A DNA stretch of 64,000 nucleotides from Artocarpus heterophyllus (taxonomy: Eukaryota > Streptophyta > Magnoliopsida > Rosales > Moraceae). Location of the stretch: assembly GCA_025403435.1 (NCBI GenBank), contig CM046347.1:28236183-28300182 (forward strand), given 5' to 3'. This document shows positions 48,400 through 60,731 of the stretch, piece after piece. Each line of letters starts with the position of its first letter. The stretch's first letter is position 1. Below the pieces are notes generated by a model. It made no database searches, was not told the origin of the DNA, and was given only the letters and a program-made list of their open reading frames with translations. Both the position numbers and the translations under genes were made by a program.

Positions 48400-51300
48400 A
48401 GGGCATACATGTCTAACAATCTCCCACTTGCACTAAGTGAGTAAATATGACAAATTTTGCATCCCTATGGCTTCCACATGCCTCTCAAAAACTTTCTTAG
48501 TAAGTGTCTTTGTGAATGGATTAGTTAAATTGTCCTCTGATGCGATTTTGCACAACGTGACATGCTCGCCCTCGATGAAGTCCTTTATTACATGATACTT
48601 TCATTCAATATGTTTACTCTTCTTGTAAAATCTTGTTAGCATTAGCTATTGCCTGCACTGTTATTACAGTGTAGTGATACCGCCTTATCCATTCCAAGAA
48701 CTATCTCAAGATCCCCAAGGAACTTATAGAGCTACACTGCTTCTCTCGAAGCATCACTATTTGCCACATACTCAGCCTCCATCATTGAATCTAAAGTGCA
48801 ATCTTGCTTCACACTTCTCCAACTGATGGCACCCTCACCTAGAGTAAACACAAAACCCTGAAGTCGATCTCCTAGAATCTAGATAGGATTGGAAATCCAA
48901 GTCAGTATATCCTAGAGGAGTTAAGTCCTCACCCGAATATACAAGCATATACCCTCGAGTCCTTCGCAGGTACTTGAAAATATGCTTTACCGTAACCCAG
49001 TAGTTCAGTCTCATATATGCCTAAAATGACTTACAATTTCGACTGCATAACAAATATCCGATCGTGTGCAAAGCAGTGGCATACATCAGACTACCCACTG
49101 CCGAAGCATCAAGCACCTTCTTCATGTATTCTCTTTCTTCCTTAGACTTTGGAGAGTCTTTCTCAGAAAGAGTAATTCCAGACCTAGATGGCTGCCCACC
49201 TTTCTTGGAATCCTGCATTGCAAACTTCATGAGAATCTTATCTATGTAGCTAGCTTGGGACAAAGCTATCATTTTGTTCTTCCTATACCGAAAAATCTAG
49301 ACACCGAGGACAAAATTAGCCTCACATAAGTCTTTCATGTCAAACTGCTTGGTCAACCATAATTTGATCGATGACAATGCCCCAACATCATTGCCAATTA
49401 ACAGAATGTCATCTTCATAGAGCAATAGAAAAACCACCTTCCCATCCTTAATGTGTTTGTACACACATGGTTCATCCACATTTTGTGAGAACCCATAAGT
49501 CTTGATCACTTGATCAAATCTTATGTTCCAAGAATGAGAAACCTGTTTAAGTCCATAAATTGACTTTAGCAACTTACAGACCTTACTCTCCTGACCTTTG
49601 ACCTTGAACACATCTAGTTGTTCCATGTAAATAAACTCATCAAGATAGCCATTTAGAAAAGCCGTCTTGACATCCATCTGCCAAATCTCGTAGTTGAAAG
49701 TGGCAATTATGGACGAGAGAATCCAGATGGACTTTAGCATGCTATAGGACAAAAAGGTTTTCTCATAATCGATTTCTTCCTTTTATGTATAACCCTTAGC
49801 TACTAGTCTGGCCTTAAAGGTTTTGAATTTTCCATCCACTCCTCTTTTCCTCTTACAGATCCACTTACACCTTATAGGTTTTACCCCTTTGGGAAGATCC
49901 ATAAGCTCCTAGACTCGATTAGTCTCCATAGACTTCATCTCTGTATTCATGGCCTCTGTCTAGAGTTTTGAATCAACATCCTCCATAGCCTCTACGTAAG
50001 TATAAGGATCCCTATCATGTTCATCCTGTTCAGCCAAGAAGGCCTCCGCATTGAACATATACCTCTTGGGTTGACGCTCGATCCTCTTACTACGTCGAAG
50101 CCCCATAGGTTGTTGTTCGGGTTCGTTGGGTTTTTCTACAATGATCTGAACGGTTTCATTCGGATCCTCTAGAGTGATTGGATCACTCTTTAACTCCTCA
50201 AGCACTACTTTGCTTTGAGGTTTAAAGTTATCCATGTAAGTCTCCTCAAGGAAAGTTGCTTTAGTTGAAACCACAACTTTATTTTCTGTTGGGTGATAGA
50301 AATAACCCCCTTTAATCCCTTTTGTATATCCTACAAACATGCAAACTTCTAAACGTGCTTTCAATTTATTTGCATCCTTAAACAGGACGTGAGCCAAACA
50401 TTCCCACATGCGAATATGGTTTAAGTATGTCTTCTTGCCCGTACAGAACTTGTGAAGAGTTTTAGGGACTGATTTTGAAGGCACATTGGTTTGTAGTGCA
50501 TATCCCCAAAAGGACAAAGGCAATGATGAATAACTCATCATAGACCTGACCATGTCGAACAAAGTCTTATTTCTTCTCCCCATATTGCCATTCTGCTATA
50601 GAGTATCTGGCGCAGTCAAATAGGATAAAATCCCATTCTCTAATAAGTGTCCTAAGAACTCATCAAAAAGGTATTCTCCACCTCAATCAGATTAAAGTGC
50701 CTTTATGGGTCTACCCAATTGCTTTTCCACTTCAACCCGAAACTCCTTGAACTTTTCATAAGTTTCACTTTTGTAGTGCATTAGGTACACATACCCATAC
50801 GTTTAGTAATTGTCAATAAAAGTGACAAAATATTTATACCCTATTCATGCCTGGATGTTCATCAGTCTGCAAACATCACAATTCATAAGTTCTAGAACCC
50901 CTTCGGCCCTATTACCCTTAGACCCAAATGGTCTTTTGGTCATTTTACCCTCCAAACAAGATTCACATTGAGGTATAGATTCAAACTTTAACTGACTTAA
51001 AGGTCCATCCCTTACCAACCTTTGAATCCTATTTAGCTTAATATGACCAAGGCGCAAATGCCAAAGATAAGTCTTATTAGAATGAGAAGTTTTGAGTCTT
51101 TCAGAGTTATTATTATTCATCTCAGCATTAAGTAGTAAGTCCATCTTGGGTTTGATAAAATATAGATTATTTTGCATCTATCTATCACAGATAAAAGATT
51201 TATTTTTATGAATCACCACTTTATTATTAAAAGAAACCAAATAGGAGCCTTTAAATAAGCAAGCTATAGAAATTAAATTCCTTTTAAATTTAGGAACATA

Positions 51301-51410
51301 AAAAGAATCTTGAAAAATTAAATTCCTATAATTATCAAAATAAAGATGGACGTCTCCCACTGCTTTTGCTAAGACCAAGAATCCATCACCCAACCGACTA
51401 ATGAAGTATC
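48400..51410 (-). mobile_element. Host copia copy (Copia-1 family), pol side
   Basis: Minus-strand copy whose 3' LTR is reduced to its last 19-20 bp (GGGCATACATGTCTAACA ending 48,418), then polypurine tract ATCTCCCACTTG (48,419-48,430). The pol is heavily decayed: RNase H 48,431-49,020 with stops, RT/RNase H 49,021-49,272, RT 49,297-49,752 with YEDD in place of YVDD, integrase C-terminal region 49,960-50,583, integrase zinc region 50,845-51,177, protease region to 51,410. Here the next composite inserted. The copy resumes at 62,743. It is the most diverged copy in the window. Confidence 0.9.
48431..51410 (-). pseudogene. pol of host copia copy, multiply broken
   Basis: Recognisable blocks: CKFLGDLEI-type RNase H with stops, [69 protein letters not shown] (YVDD changed to YEDD), integrase [15 protein letters not shown] with a short deletion (AC...NN missing), DVDSKL, and zinc region LWHLRLGHIKLNRIQ ... 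CESCLEG. At least six separate frames or stops. No function is possible. Confidence 0.88.
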
Positions 51411-53446
51411 TGTTAGACATGTATGCCCTAAGGAGTAAAAATGTAATATATTTTTTGGAGACATTTTTTATCAATTAAGAATTTATTCTTATATATACCA
51501 AATCTTGTCCTCTTTACGTTCATGTTTGTTAAATGTATGATAAGCAAACAGTAGTCTAAGACTGTCAGTCTAAACCTTGAGAATTGGGCATATGATGGAC
51601 TGATTATGCGGAAGACATGATTCTTAAGGTGACGGTCTAAAACATATGATCCGCAATCGAGGGAATAAAGTTGGGTGATTTACTCATGTAAAAATTGTTA
51701 TGTTGTCTATATCCCTTTTGGTTGATGGTTTGTCTTGACCATCGGAGTTGGACTCCGTGAATAGAAATATTGGCGCTTTGTCATAGGTGACAATGTATTT
51801 CATCGGGACATAAAGTGAATTGATTTGGATTAATAATTCTATCTTGGCAAATCGATTCACTTTAGACAATCACTTATATTGTATCTTAATCCTGAGATGA
51901 ATAGTGGGCCCTGTTGTCTCAACTTGTGTCTTTTGATGTGCCAATGGCTGACTCCCACATCTCAATAATGGTACGCATGCCGGTACGTTAGAGGCATGAC
52001 TCTTGATGGCGTTGACTTGTTATTCAGAGATATGGAATCCATAGCTCCTCTTTAGGAGTAATGATATCCTCTTATATGCGTTGTCCTGTAATTAAAAACC
52101 TAGAGCGTTTAACTATTTGGATACATAGGTGTAACCGAATGGTATACTATCTTTGGATGGTAAGTTTTCTAATGGTGAGACAATGGAACGTGAGATAAAA
52201 ATAATCGGGAAGGTAAGACAGAACTTGTCCTTAAGCCGATTATGGATTATCATATGGGGATACGATACACTTTGATATGTCATGGAGACTTAGCTCCACG
52301 AGCTTCGTAATTCTATAAAGTTCGAGAGTGCAGCTCCAAGCTCTTAGTGGAGTAGCGTTGGAGTTGATAATTGTGAAATGTATATCTGGGATATTCGGTT
52401 AAATAATTATCATGAGCTTGAACTTTATAGGTCCATTTTGGTCCCCTTTGCTAGCTCACAAAATCCTGTAACGACACGGCATGTATTTCCAATAATTGGT
52501 GACATATGTCGGGTTTATCGGATTAGTTTAAAATTTGTAAGAATCGAATAATTCATGTATGTTTATTGGTTGAATTAATTTTGTAATAAAATTAATTTAA
52601 GATAAACTTGTTGAATTATTGGACAAGACAATTCTTGTCTGTTTATCGGTTGATTTAATTTTGGATAAATTAGATCAAGATAAACTTGCAGAATTATTGT
52701 GAATTGATTTATTTTCTTAGAGATTATCTTGATAAAGTTTGTTCTGATCAGATATCTTCTCTATTGGGTTATTTGAATCAAAACTGAGACTTTATCCTTT
52801 AGAATCTTAGGTGGAAAATAAAAGATTTGCAGAGATTTTTTCTCGGGAGTTCGGCCTGTCGAATGGGCCTGTTTGGCCTGTCGAATGGGCCTGCTCGGCC
52901 TGCCGAATGGGCCTGTTCGGCCTGCCGATCAGCAGGAGATAAGATTACGCATTTTCATGTGGATCTTATCAGATATTGATCCAAACTTGATTCTGTTTCA
53001 AGTTTTTGAGACCTAATCTGATAAGGACTGACCCCAGGACCAATGGCTATATAAAGGGAGTGAGTCTCATGATTTACTCAGATCAATTGAGAGATTAAGA
53101 GTGATACTCTTCGAGTGAGCATCTGAAAAAACTCCCTGAGAGCTTTTGTTCACAAATCACGAACACTACCTTTGGGTTCTCTCTCTTGGTTGGAAGGAGA
53201 GTCACTGGTGGAAGAGCTGTACGTGTGAGCCCACACTCACTCCGGTTGTGGATAGAGAATAGCAAAGAAGACCAGTTGGTTGAGGCTTTTTTGGAACATT
53301 ACTTCTCTTCACAGGCTGCGAAGGTTCTTCACACAAAGGTTAGTAAGATCTATCTAATTTATACATATAACATGTTAAACTTGTGTTTTGGAAATTACTC
53401 TGATGGAAATTTTTTTAAAATTCTACTGCATACCGCGTTCCCAACA
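51411..53446 (+). repeat. 5' LTR of three-LTR composite
   Basis: TGTTAGACATGTATGCCC ... CGCGTTCCCAACA, 2,036 bp. TATA box TATATAAA at 53,048-53,055; motif cluster 52,849-52,930 with four GGCCTGTCGAATG/GGCCTGCCGAATG units spaced about 22 bp. Confidence 0.95.
53048..53055 (+). promoter_or_regulatory. LTR TATA box
   Basis: TATATAAA followed by GGGAGTGAGTCTCATG. It is the same in every LTR of the family (for example 37,789 and 62,344), the likely core promoter of the element. Confidence 0.7.
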
Positions 53447-53448
53447 AT

Positions 53449-53460
53449 TGGTATCAGAGC
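53449..53460 (+). other. Primer-binding site
   Basis: TGGTATCAGAGC, a perfect match to the tRNA-iMet primer site, two bases after the LTR. Confidence 0.92.
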
Positions 53461-54988
53461 CAAGTTTTTTACATAAATTTACAAGTTTGTGATCATGATA
53501 TATGCATAAATTTTGTGATCTCTATCTCTCCTATGCTTGAATTGAATTTTATAGAGAGATGGCACTCTAGTTTCTATATAATATTTGTGTTGTCATGGAT
53601 TATGTGGTGAATGTTCATTAATTAATTATGGTTGATTAAATTGTTGTTTAATTATTTATTAATTAATTAATACCGGTTATGGTTCCTTAGAGGTTAGAAT
53701 GTGTATCTAGGTTTTTCATATAATTAGATGGCGGACTATCATCTCCGTTTAGGAATTGTTATTTAATTTTAAATTTGCAAGAATTTTTGTAATTAAATAA
53801 TTATTCAGAGAAGACGGATCTAGAAGAATGATGATGGCACCCTCAGGTATTTCCTGAGTCTCTAATTTTATGTTTTTGAATTGTTGAAAATAAAATTGAT
53901 AAATTGCATTAAGGTTGTATTTTATGGAATAATTTTTCCTGCTCGGTCGGCATGCCGGACGTCACAGTTCGGCAGGCCAATGGTCACAGATTGACAGGTC
54001 GACAGTGGGGCAGAAATTGGGGTGCTCTACCGACAGGCCGAACCTTCATGACCGGCAGGCCGATCATCCAGATTGACCTGTCGACCGAGAGCTGCCAAGT
54101 GTCCAGAAAAGGTGCAATTTTTCTGGTACAGTTTTAATTTTATTTTTGAGATGATTCTAAGAAACATTAAATTTGGATATGATCAGAAATATGAAGTTCT
54201 TTTATTCATAATGGGATTGAAGACCTGAAAATGGTACTGCATGAAGAAGGATACAGCTTGAGGATTCAAGAATGAAGAATCGATAAATGTCTCGATTATT
54301 GTCTTGTAATCTTTGTTTTTTCTATCCTCTAGGGTGGAACCATAATATTACGGTTATTAAAATTGTTTATTGATAACATGTCATATAGGATAAGGAGCGC
54401 CACTCATATTAAAATTGTTCATGCATAATTTTAAAATAAAACCTTGACTTCAAAAGATTGAGTGGGAGAAGGTTTTCGAAGAGAGGACCTAAGGCCTCCA
54501 TCGTTGGTCCATAGGAAGAACATGGTGGTCTCGACCCCTAGGAAGGGATTTCTATCATGTACCAGATTGGATCTCTAAAAGGATAAGGTATTTTAGTATG
54601 ATTTATGGTTGCAAACCCCTAGGTGGTGATTATAAATCAAGGATAAAATATTGAAACGATGGTTATACACTCACGTTAATTTTATTATTAACCTCCCCTA
54701 GGAGCTCTGTTAATAAAACTAATGGCCAAAGAAACGATTATTAGTATATGCTGGATCATACAGGTCCTGGATGGCATATATTAATCAGGAGGGGATCTGT
54801 GTTCCTGATTGAATTTGGCATGACTCCCCTAGGAGCTTGTTGAATTCTGAGTTGGGAATTATCGTTGTAAGGTTGTGATATTTTCAAGGTTTTGACACAT
54901 AAACACATTTGTATGATTGTGTTATCTTACTAAATTATTATATATGTTTGCTTATGTTTGGTTTATGATTCTTTATTATAGATTGAAA
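53461..54988 (+). other. Leader of three-LTR composite, first copy
   Basis: Contains a TCGGCCTGCCGA-type cluster (53,945-54,090) and four CCCCTAGG motifs (about 54,537, 54,620, 54,700, 54,826) in the same order as the other leaders. No supported gene; it ends at the gag ATG. Confidence 0.8.
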
Positions 54989-55864
54989 ATGTCTAAAAAC
55001 GCTTTATCATCGATACTTGACAAAAACCAATTAACCGGTGAGAATTATAACGATTGGAAACGGAACCTGGACATCGTCCTATCCTTTGAGAAACTGAAAT
55101 ATGTACTGACAACTCCTTGTCCTCCCGAGCCTACGAGAGACTCAAGTAATGAGCAATTCCAAGCATATGATCGCTGGAAAGATGCTAATGATCAGGCCCG
55201 CTGTTATGTTATGGCTAGCCTGAACAACGTGCTGCATACCCAACATCAGGATTATGAGACTGCGAAGCAGATCTTGGATAATCTTGAAGATTTGTTCAGA
55301 GGCTAGGCCATAACAAAGCGGCAAGGGGCACTTCAAAAACTCTTAAACTGTAGACAGAGACCGGGGACATCTGTAAAAGAGCACATAATGTTGGTCATGG
55401 GTTACCTCGCTGAGGCTCAAAACAATGGGGCCGACATCGATGCTGAAACTTAGATGACTATGGTCTTTGAGACTCTATCTAAGGAATTTATTCTTTTTAG
55501 AGCTACTTTTAATTTAAGTAATAGACAGGATATGACCTTGACAGAACTGATGAAACAGTTACAGGAGTTCAAACTATTGATCAGGGAGTCTCCTGCTGGT
55601 GGTGAGGCAAACATGGTAGCTGCTTCTGGTTCCAATCCTAACTCTGGGAATGGAAAGAAGCAACGAGCCAAGAACGGGAAGTCTTGTATTCCTGCTGCTA
55701 CCAAGAGCAAGAAGAAGAAGAAGAAGAACCCAAAGAAGCTTAAGTGCTTCTTCTGTGGTAAGGTCGGGCATATAAAGAAGCATTGCAAGGACCTCATTTC
55801 CAAGGGAGGTAGGTGTGATCTTCTATATTTAGAAACTTGTTTGGTTGAGGAATCCAGTGACATC
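54989..55864 (+). pseudogene. gag of three-LTR composite
   Basis: ATG of MSKNALSSILDKNQLTGEN at 54,989. Same frame throughout, with a TAG at 55,304-55,306 (after DLFRG, where the other copies have GGQA) and another TAG before MTMVFETLSKEF (about 55,451-55,453). The zinc knuckle CFFCGKVGHIKKHC is intact. It reads without a break into protease as SSDIWVIDSD, so gag and pol are one frame. Confidence 0.9.
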
Positions 55865-57935
55865 TGGGTCATAGATTCCGATGCAACTAATCATGTTTGT
55901 GTTTCTCTACAGGGATTCAAAGAAATGAGAAGTCTACTACGTGAAGACTTAACGCTTCGGATAGGCGATGGATCCTTGGTCTCAGCGGAAGCAGTGGGAG
56001 ATGTCCATCTTTACTTTGATAATTATAGGAATTTAATTTTGTGAGATTGTTTTTATGTTCCTAAATTTAAAAGGAATTTAATCTCTGTATCTTCTTTATT
56101 TAAAGACTCCTACGTGGTATCTTTTAATGAAAAAGTGGTGATTCATGAAAGCAAATATTTTATCTGTTCTGGATGGATGCAAAATAATCTATATTTTATC
56201 AAACCTATGATGGACTTATTGCTTAATGTTGAGATAAATGATAATGACTCAAAAAGACTTAAAACTTCTCACTCTAATAAGACTTATCTTTGGCATTTGT
56301 GCCTTGGCCATATTAACCTGAATAGGATTCAAAGGTTGGTAAGGGATGATCCTTTAAGTCACTTAAAGGTGGAATCTATACCTCAATGTGAATCTTGTTT
56401 GGAGGGTAAAATGACCAAAAGACCATACGGGTCTAAGGGCAATAGGGCCGAAGGGGTTCTAGAACTTGTGCATAGTGATGTTTGCGGACCGATGAACATC
56501 CGGGGACGAGGAGAGTATGAGTACTTCGTCACTTTTGTTGACGATTACTCAAGATATGGGTATGTGTACCTGATGCACCACAAAAGCGAAACTTATGATA
56601 AGTTCAGGGAGTTTCGGGCTGAAGTGGAAAAGCAATTGGGGAGACCCATAATGGCACTTCATTTTGATCGAGGTGGGGAATACCTTTCTGATGAGTTCTT
56701 GGGACACTTGTTAGAGAATGGGATTTTATCCCATTTAACTGCGCTGGGAACTCCGCAGCAAAATGGCGTAGCAGAGAGAAGGAATAGGACTTTGTTGGAC
56801 ATGATTAGGTCCATGATGAGTTATTCATTGTTACCTTTATCCTTTTGGGGATATGCACTACAAACTGCATGTTATCTTTTGAACAATGTGCCTTCAAAAT
56901 CAGTCCCTAAAACTCCTCATGAGTTGTGGACAAGAAGGAAGACATCCTTAAACCATATTCGCATATGGGGATGTCCGGCTCATGTCCTGTTTAAGGATCC
57001 GAATAAGTTGAAAGCACGTTCGGAAGTTTGCATGTTTGTAGGATATCCAAAAGGGACTAAAGGGGGTTATTTTTATAACCCAAAGGAAAATAAAGTCGTA
57101 GTTTCAACTAATGCAACTTTCCTTGAGGAGAGTTACATGAACGACTTTAAACCTCGAAGCAAAGTGGTGCTTGAGGAGTTAAGGGGTGATCCGTTCACTC
57201 TGGAGGTTCCAAACGAAACCCTTCCAATCGGTGTAGAAAAACCAAATAGACATGAACAACAATCTCAGGGGCTTTGGTGTAGTGGGAGGATCGGGCGTCA
57301 ACCTGAGAGGTATATGTTCAATGGGGAAGTCTTTTTGGCTGAACCTGGATGAACATGACAGGGATCCTTATACTTACGCAGAAGCTATGGAGGATGTTGA
57401 TTCAAGACTCTGGACAGAGGCCATGAACATAGAGATGAAGTCGATGGAGACTAATCGAGTCTGGGAGCTTGTGTATCTTCCCAAAGGGGTAAAACCCATA
57501 GGGTGTAAGTGGATTTACAAGAGGAAAAGAGGAGTAGATGGAAAGGTTGAAACCTTTAAGGCTCTATTGGTAACTAAGGGTTATACGCGAAAGGAAGGAA
57601 TCGATTATGAGAAAAGCTTTTCGCCTGTAGCCATGCTTAAGTCCATCCAGATTCTCTTATCCATAGCTGCCGCTCTCGACTATCAGATTTGGCAGATGGA
57701 TGTCAAGACGGCTTTTTTGAATGGCTATCTTGATGAGTCCATTTATATGGAACAACCAGACGGGTTCAAGGTCGCGGGTCAAGAGGGTAAGGTTTGTAAG
57801 CTGCTGAAGTCAATTTATGGACTTAAGCAGGCTTCTCGTTCTTGGAACATAAGATTCGATCAAGTGATCAAGACTTATGGTTTCTCACAAAATGTAGATG
57901 AACCATGTGTTTACAAACACATTAATGATGGATGT
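55865..57935 (+). pseudogene. protease-integrase-RT of three-LTR composite, truncated
   Basis: Protease region with IDSDATNHVC, a TGA at 56,042-56,044 (Arg expected in the block before DCFYVPKF), integrase zinc region ([15 protein letters not shown] ... CESCLEG) and catalytic core ([45 protein letters not shown]). A one-base insertion near 57,346 shifts the frame. RT starts [11 protein letters not shown] and [16 protein letters not shown] and ends at CVYKHINDG (about 57,935), before YVDD, where the sequence jumps into LTR. Confidence 0.9.
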
Positions 57936-57944
57936 CAAATCGAT

Positions 57945-58653
57945 TATTATTCTGAATAGATTTATTTTCTTAGAGATTATCTTGATAAATTTTTTTTTGT
58001 TCAGATATCTTCACTGTTGGGTTATTTGAATCAAAACTTAGACTTTATCCTTTAGAATCTCAGGTGGAAAATAAAAGATTCACGAAGATTTTTTCTCAGG
58101 AGTTCGACCTGTCGAATGACGTGTTTGGCCTGCCGATCAACGGGAGATAAGATTACGCGTTTTCACGTGGATCTTATCAGATATTGATCCGAACTTGATT
58201 CTGTTTTGAGTTTTTGAGACCTAATATGATAAGGACTGACCCCAGGACCAATGGCTATATAAAGGGAGTGAGTCTCATGATTTACTCAGATCAATTGAGA
58301 GATTAAGAGTGATACTCTTCTAGTGAGCATCTGAAAAAACTCCTTGAGAGCTTTTGTTCACAAATCTCAAACACTAGCTTTCGGTTCTCTCTCTTGGTTG
58401 GAAGGAGAGTCACCGGTGGAAGAGCTGTACGTGTGAGCCCACATTCACTTCGGTTGTGGAAAGAGAATAGTAAAAAAGACCAGTTGGTTGAGGCTTTTTT
58501 GGAACGTTACTTCTCTTCACAGGCTGCGGAGGTTCTTCACACAAAGGTTAGTAAGATCTATCTAATTTATACATATAACATGTCAAACTTGTGTTTTAGA
58601 AATTACTCTTACAGAAATTTTTTAAAATTCTACTGCGTACCGCGTTTTCAACA
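57945..58653 (+). repeat. Internal partial LTR
   Basis: The last 700 bp or so of an LTR: TTATTTTCTTAGAGATTATC ... CGCGTTTTCAACA, with motif site (58,100-58,145) and a TATA box near 58,254. The 5' two-thirds is missing. The RT to LTR join is inside A/T-rich sequence (ATTATTCTGAATAGA against aattattgtgaattga). Confidence 0.88.
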
Positions 58654-58655
58654 AT

Positions 58656-58667
58656 TGGTATCAGAGC
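58656..58667 (+). other. Second primer-binding site
   Basis: TGGTATCAGAGC, perfect. Shows that the internal LTR is in 5' LTR context. Confidence 0.9.
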
Positions 58668-59585
58668 TAAGTTTTTTACATAAATTTACAAGTTTGTGGT
58701 CATGATATATGCATAAATTTTGTGATCTCTATCTCTCCTATGCTTGAATTGAATTTTATAGAGAGATGGCACTCTAGGTTTCTATATAACATATGTGTTG
58801 TCATGGATTATGTGGCAAATGTTTATTAATTAATTATGGTTGATTAAATTGTTGTTTAATTATTTATTAATTAATTAATACCAGTTATGGTTCCTTAGAG
58901 GTTAGAATGTGTATCTAGGTTTTTCATGTAATTAGATAGTAGACTATCATCTCCATCTAGGAATTGTTATTTAATTTTAAATTTGCAAGAATTTTTGTAA
59001 TTAAATAATTATTTGGAGAAGACGGATCTAGAAGACGAATCTAGAAGAATGATGATGACGCCCCTAGTATTTCCTGAGTCTCTAATTTTATGTTTTTGAA
59101 TTGTTGAAAATAAAATAGATAAATTGCATTAAAGTTGTATTTTATGGAATAATTTTTCCTGCTCGGTCGGCATGCCGAACGTCACAGTTTGGCAGGCCGA
59201 TGGTCACAGATCGGCAGGCTGGACCACAGGCCGACAGTGGAGCAAAAATTGGGGTGCTCTGCCGGCAGGCCGAACCTTCATGACCTGCAGGCCGATCACC
59301 TAGATCGGCCTGCCGACCGAGAGCTGCCAAGTGTCCAAAAAAGGTGTAGTTTTTTTGGTGCAGTTTTAAATTTATTTTTGAGACGATTCTGAGAAACATT
59401 AAATTTGGATATGACCAGAAATATGAAGTTTTTTGCTTGTAGCTTTGCTTGATTGCTTTGCTTGTCTGCATTATAATATGATTTACCATGTATATTGATA
59501 ACATGTCATATAGGATAGGGAGCGCCACTCATATTAAAATTGTTCATGCATAATTTTAAAATAAAACCTTGACTTCAAAAGATTG
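58668..59585 (+). other. Second leader, truncated
   Basis: Repeats the leader of the first copy (motif cluster 59,165-59,325) but stops at 59,585 (aaaagattga) and jumps to RT. The CCTAGG-motif half of the leader, all gag, protease, integrase and early RT are missing. Confidence 0.85.
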
Positions 59586-59591
59586 ATAAAA

Positions 59592-60719
59592 TTGACTTAA
59601 GCAGGCTTCTCGTTCTTGGAACACCAGATTTGATCAAGTGATCAAGACTTATGGGTTCTCACAAAATGTGGATGAACCATGTGTTTACAAACACATTAAC
59701 GATGCGAAGGTGGTTTTTCGACTGCTCTATGTGGATGACATTCTGCTAATTGGCAATGACGTTGGGGCATTGTCATCGGTCAAATTATGGTTGACCAAGT
59801 AGTTTGACATGAAGGACTTGGGTGGGGCTAATTTTGTTCTCGGTATTCAGATCTTTCAGGATAGGAAGAACAAAATGATAGCTTTGTCACAGGATGGCTA
59901 CATAAATAAAATTCTCAGGAGGTTTGCAATGCAGGATTCCAAGAAAGGTGGGCAACCATCTAGGTCTGGAATTACTCTTTCTAAGAAAGAGTCTCCAAAG
60001 TCTTATGAAGAAAGAGAATACATGAAGAAGGTGCCTTATGCTTCGGCAGTGGGTAGTCTCATGTATGCCATGCTTTGCACACCACCAGATATTAGCTATG
60101 CGGTTGGGATTGTAAGTCGATTTCAGGCGGATCCAGGGCCGAACAATTGGGTTACGGTAAAGCATATTTTCAAGTACCTAAGAAGGACTCGAGGGTATAT
60201 GCTTGTGTATTCGGGTGCGGACTTAACTCCTCTAGGATACACTGATTCAGATTTTCAATCCTATCTGGATTCTTGGAAATCGACTTCGGGGTTTGTGTTT
60301 ACTCTGGGTGGTGGTGCCATCAATTGGAGAAGTGCGAAGCAAGATTGCACTTCAGATTCAACGATGGAGGCCGAGTATGTGGCGGCTAGTGATGCTTCGA
60401 ATGAAGCTATGTGGGTCCACAAGTTCCTTGGGGATCTTGATGTAGTTCCTGGTATGGATAAAGCGGTATCACTATACTATGATAACAGCGCGACGGTAGC
60501 TAATGCTAAGGAACCAAGATTTCATAAGAAGAGTAAGCATATTGATCGGAAGTATCTTGTGATAAAGGACTTCGTTGAGGGCGGGCATGTCACGGTGTGC
60601 AAGATCGCGTCAGAGAACAATTTAGCTGATCCATTTACGAAGACACTTACTGGGAGAGTCTTCGAGAGGCATGTGGAAGCTATGGGGATGCAAAATTTGC
60701 TAGATTTACTCACTTATTG
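59592..60719 (+). pseudogene. RT end and RNase H of three-LTR composite
   Basis: Starts at LKQASRSWNTRFDQVIKTYGF and contains [19 protein letters not shown] with intact YVDD. A TAG follows at about 59,800 (Gln expected in TKQFDMKD). The frame then runs 59,809-60,720: [72 protein letters not shown]. The usual stop after LLT is mutated (TAG to TTG), so the open frame runs on into the polypurine tract and LTR to 60,759. Together with the first copy it supplies nearly all of RT, in two separated pieces. Confidence 0.9.
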
Positions 60720-60731
60720 CAAGTGGGAGAT
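60720..60731 (+). other. Polypurine tract
   Basis: CAAGTGGGAGAT abutting the LTR. Confidence 0.85.
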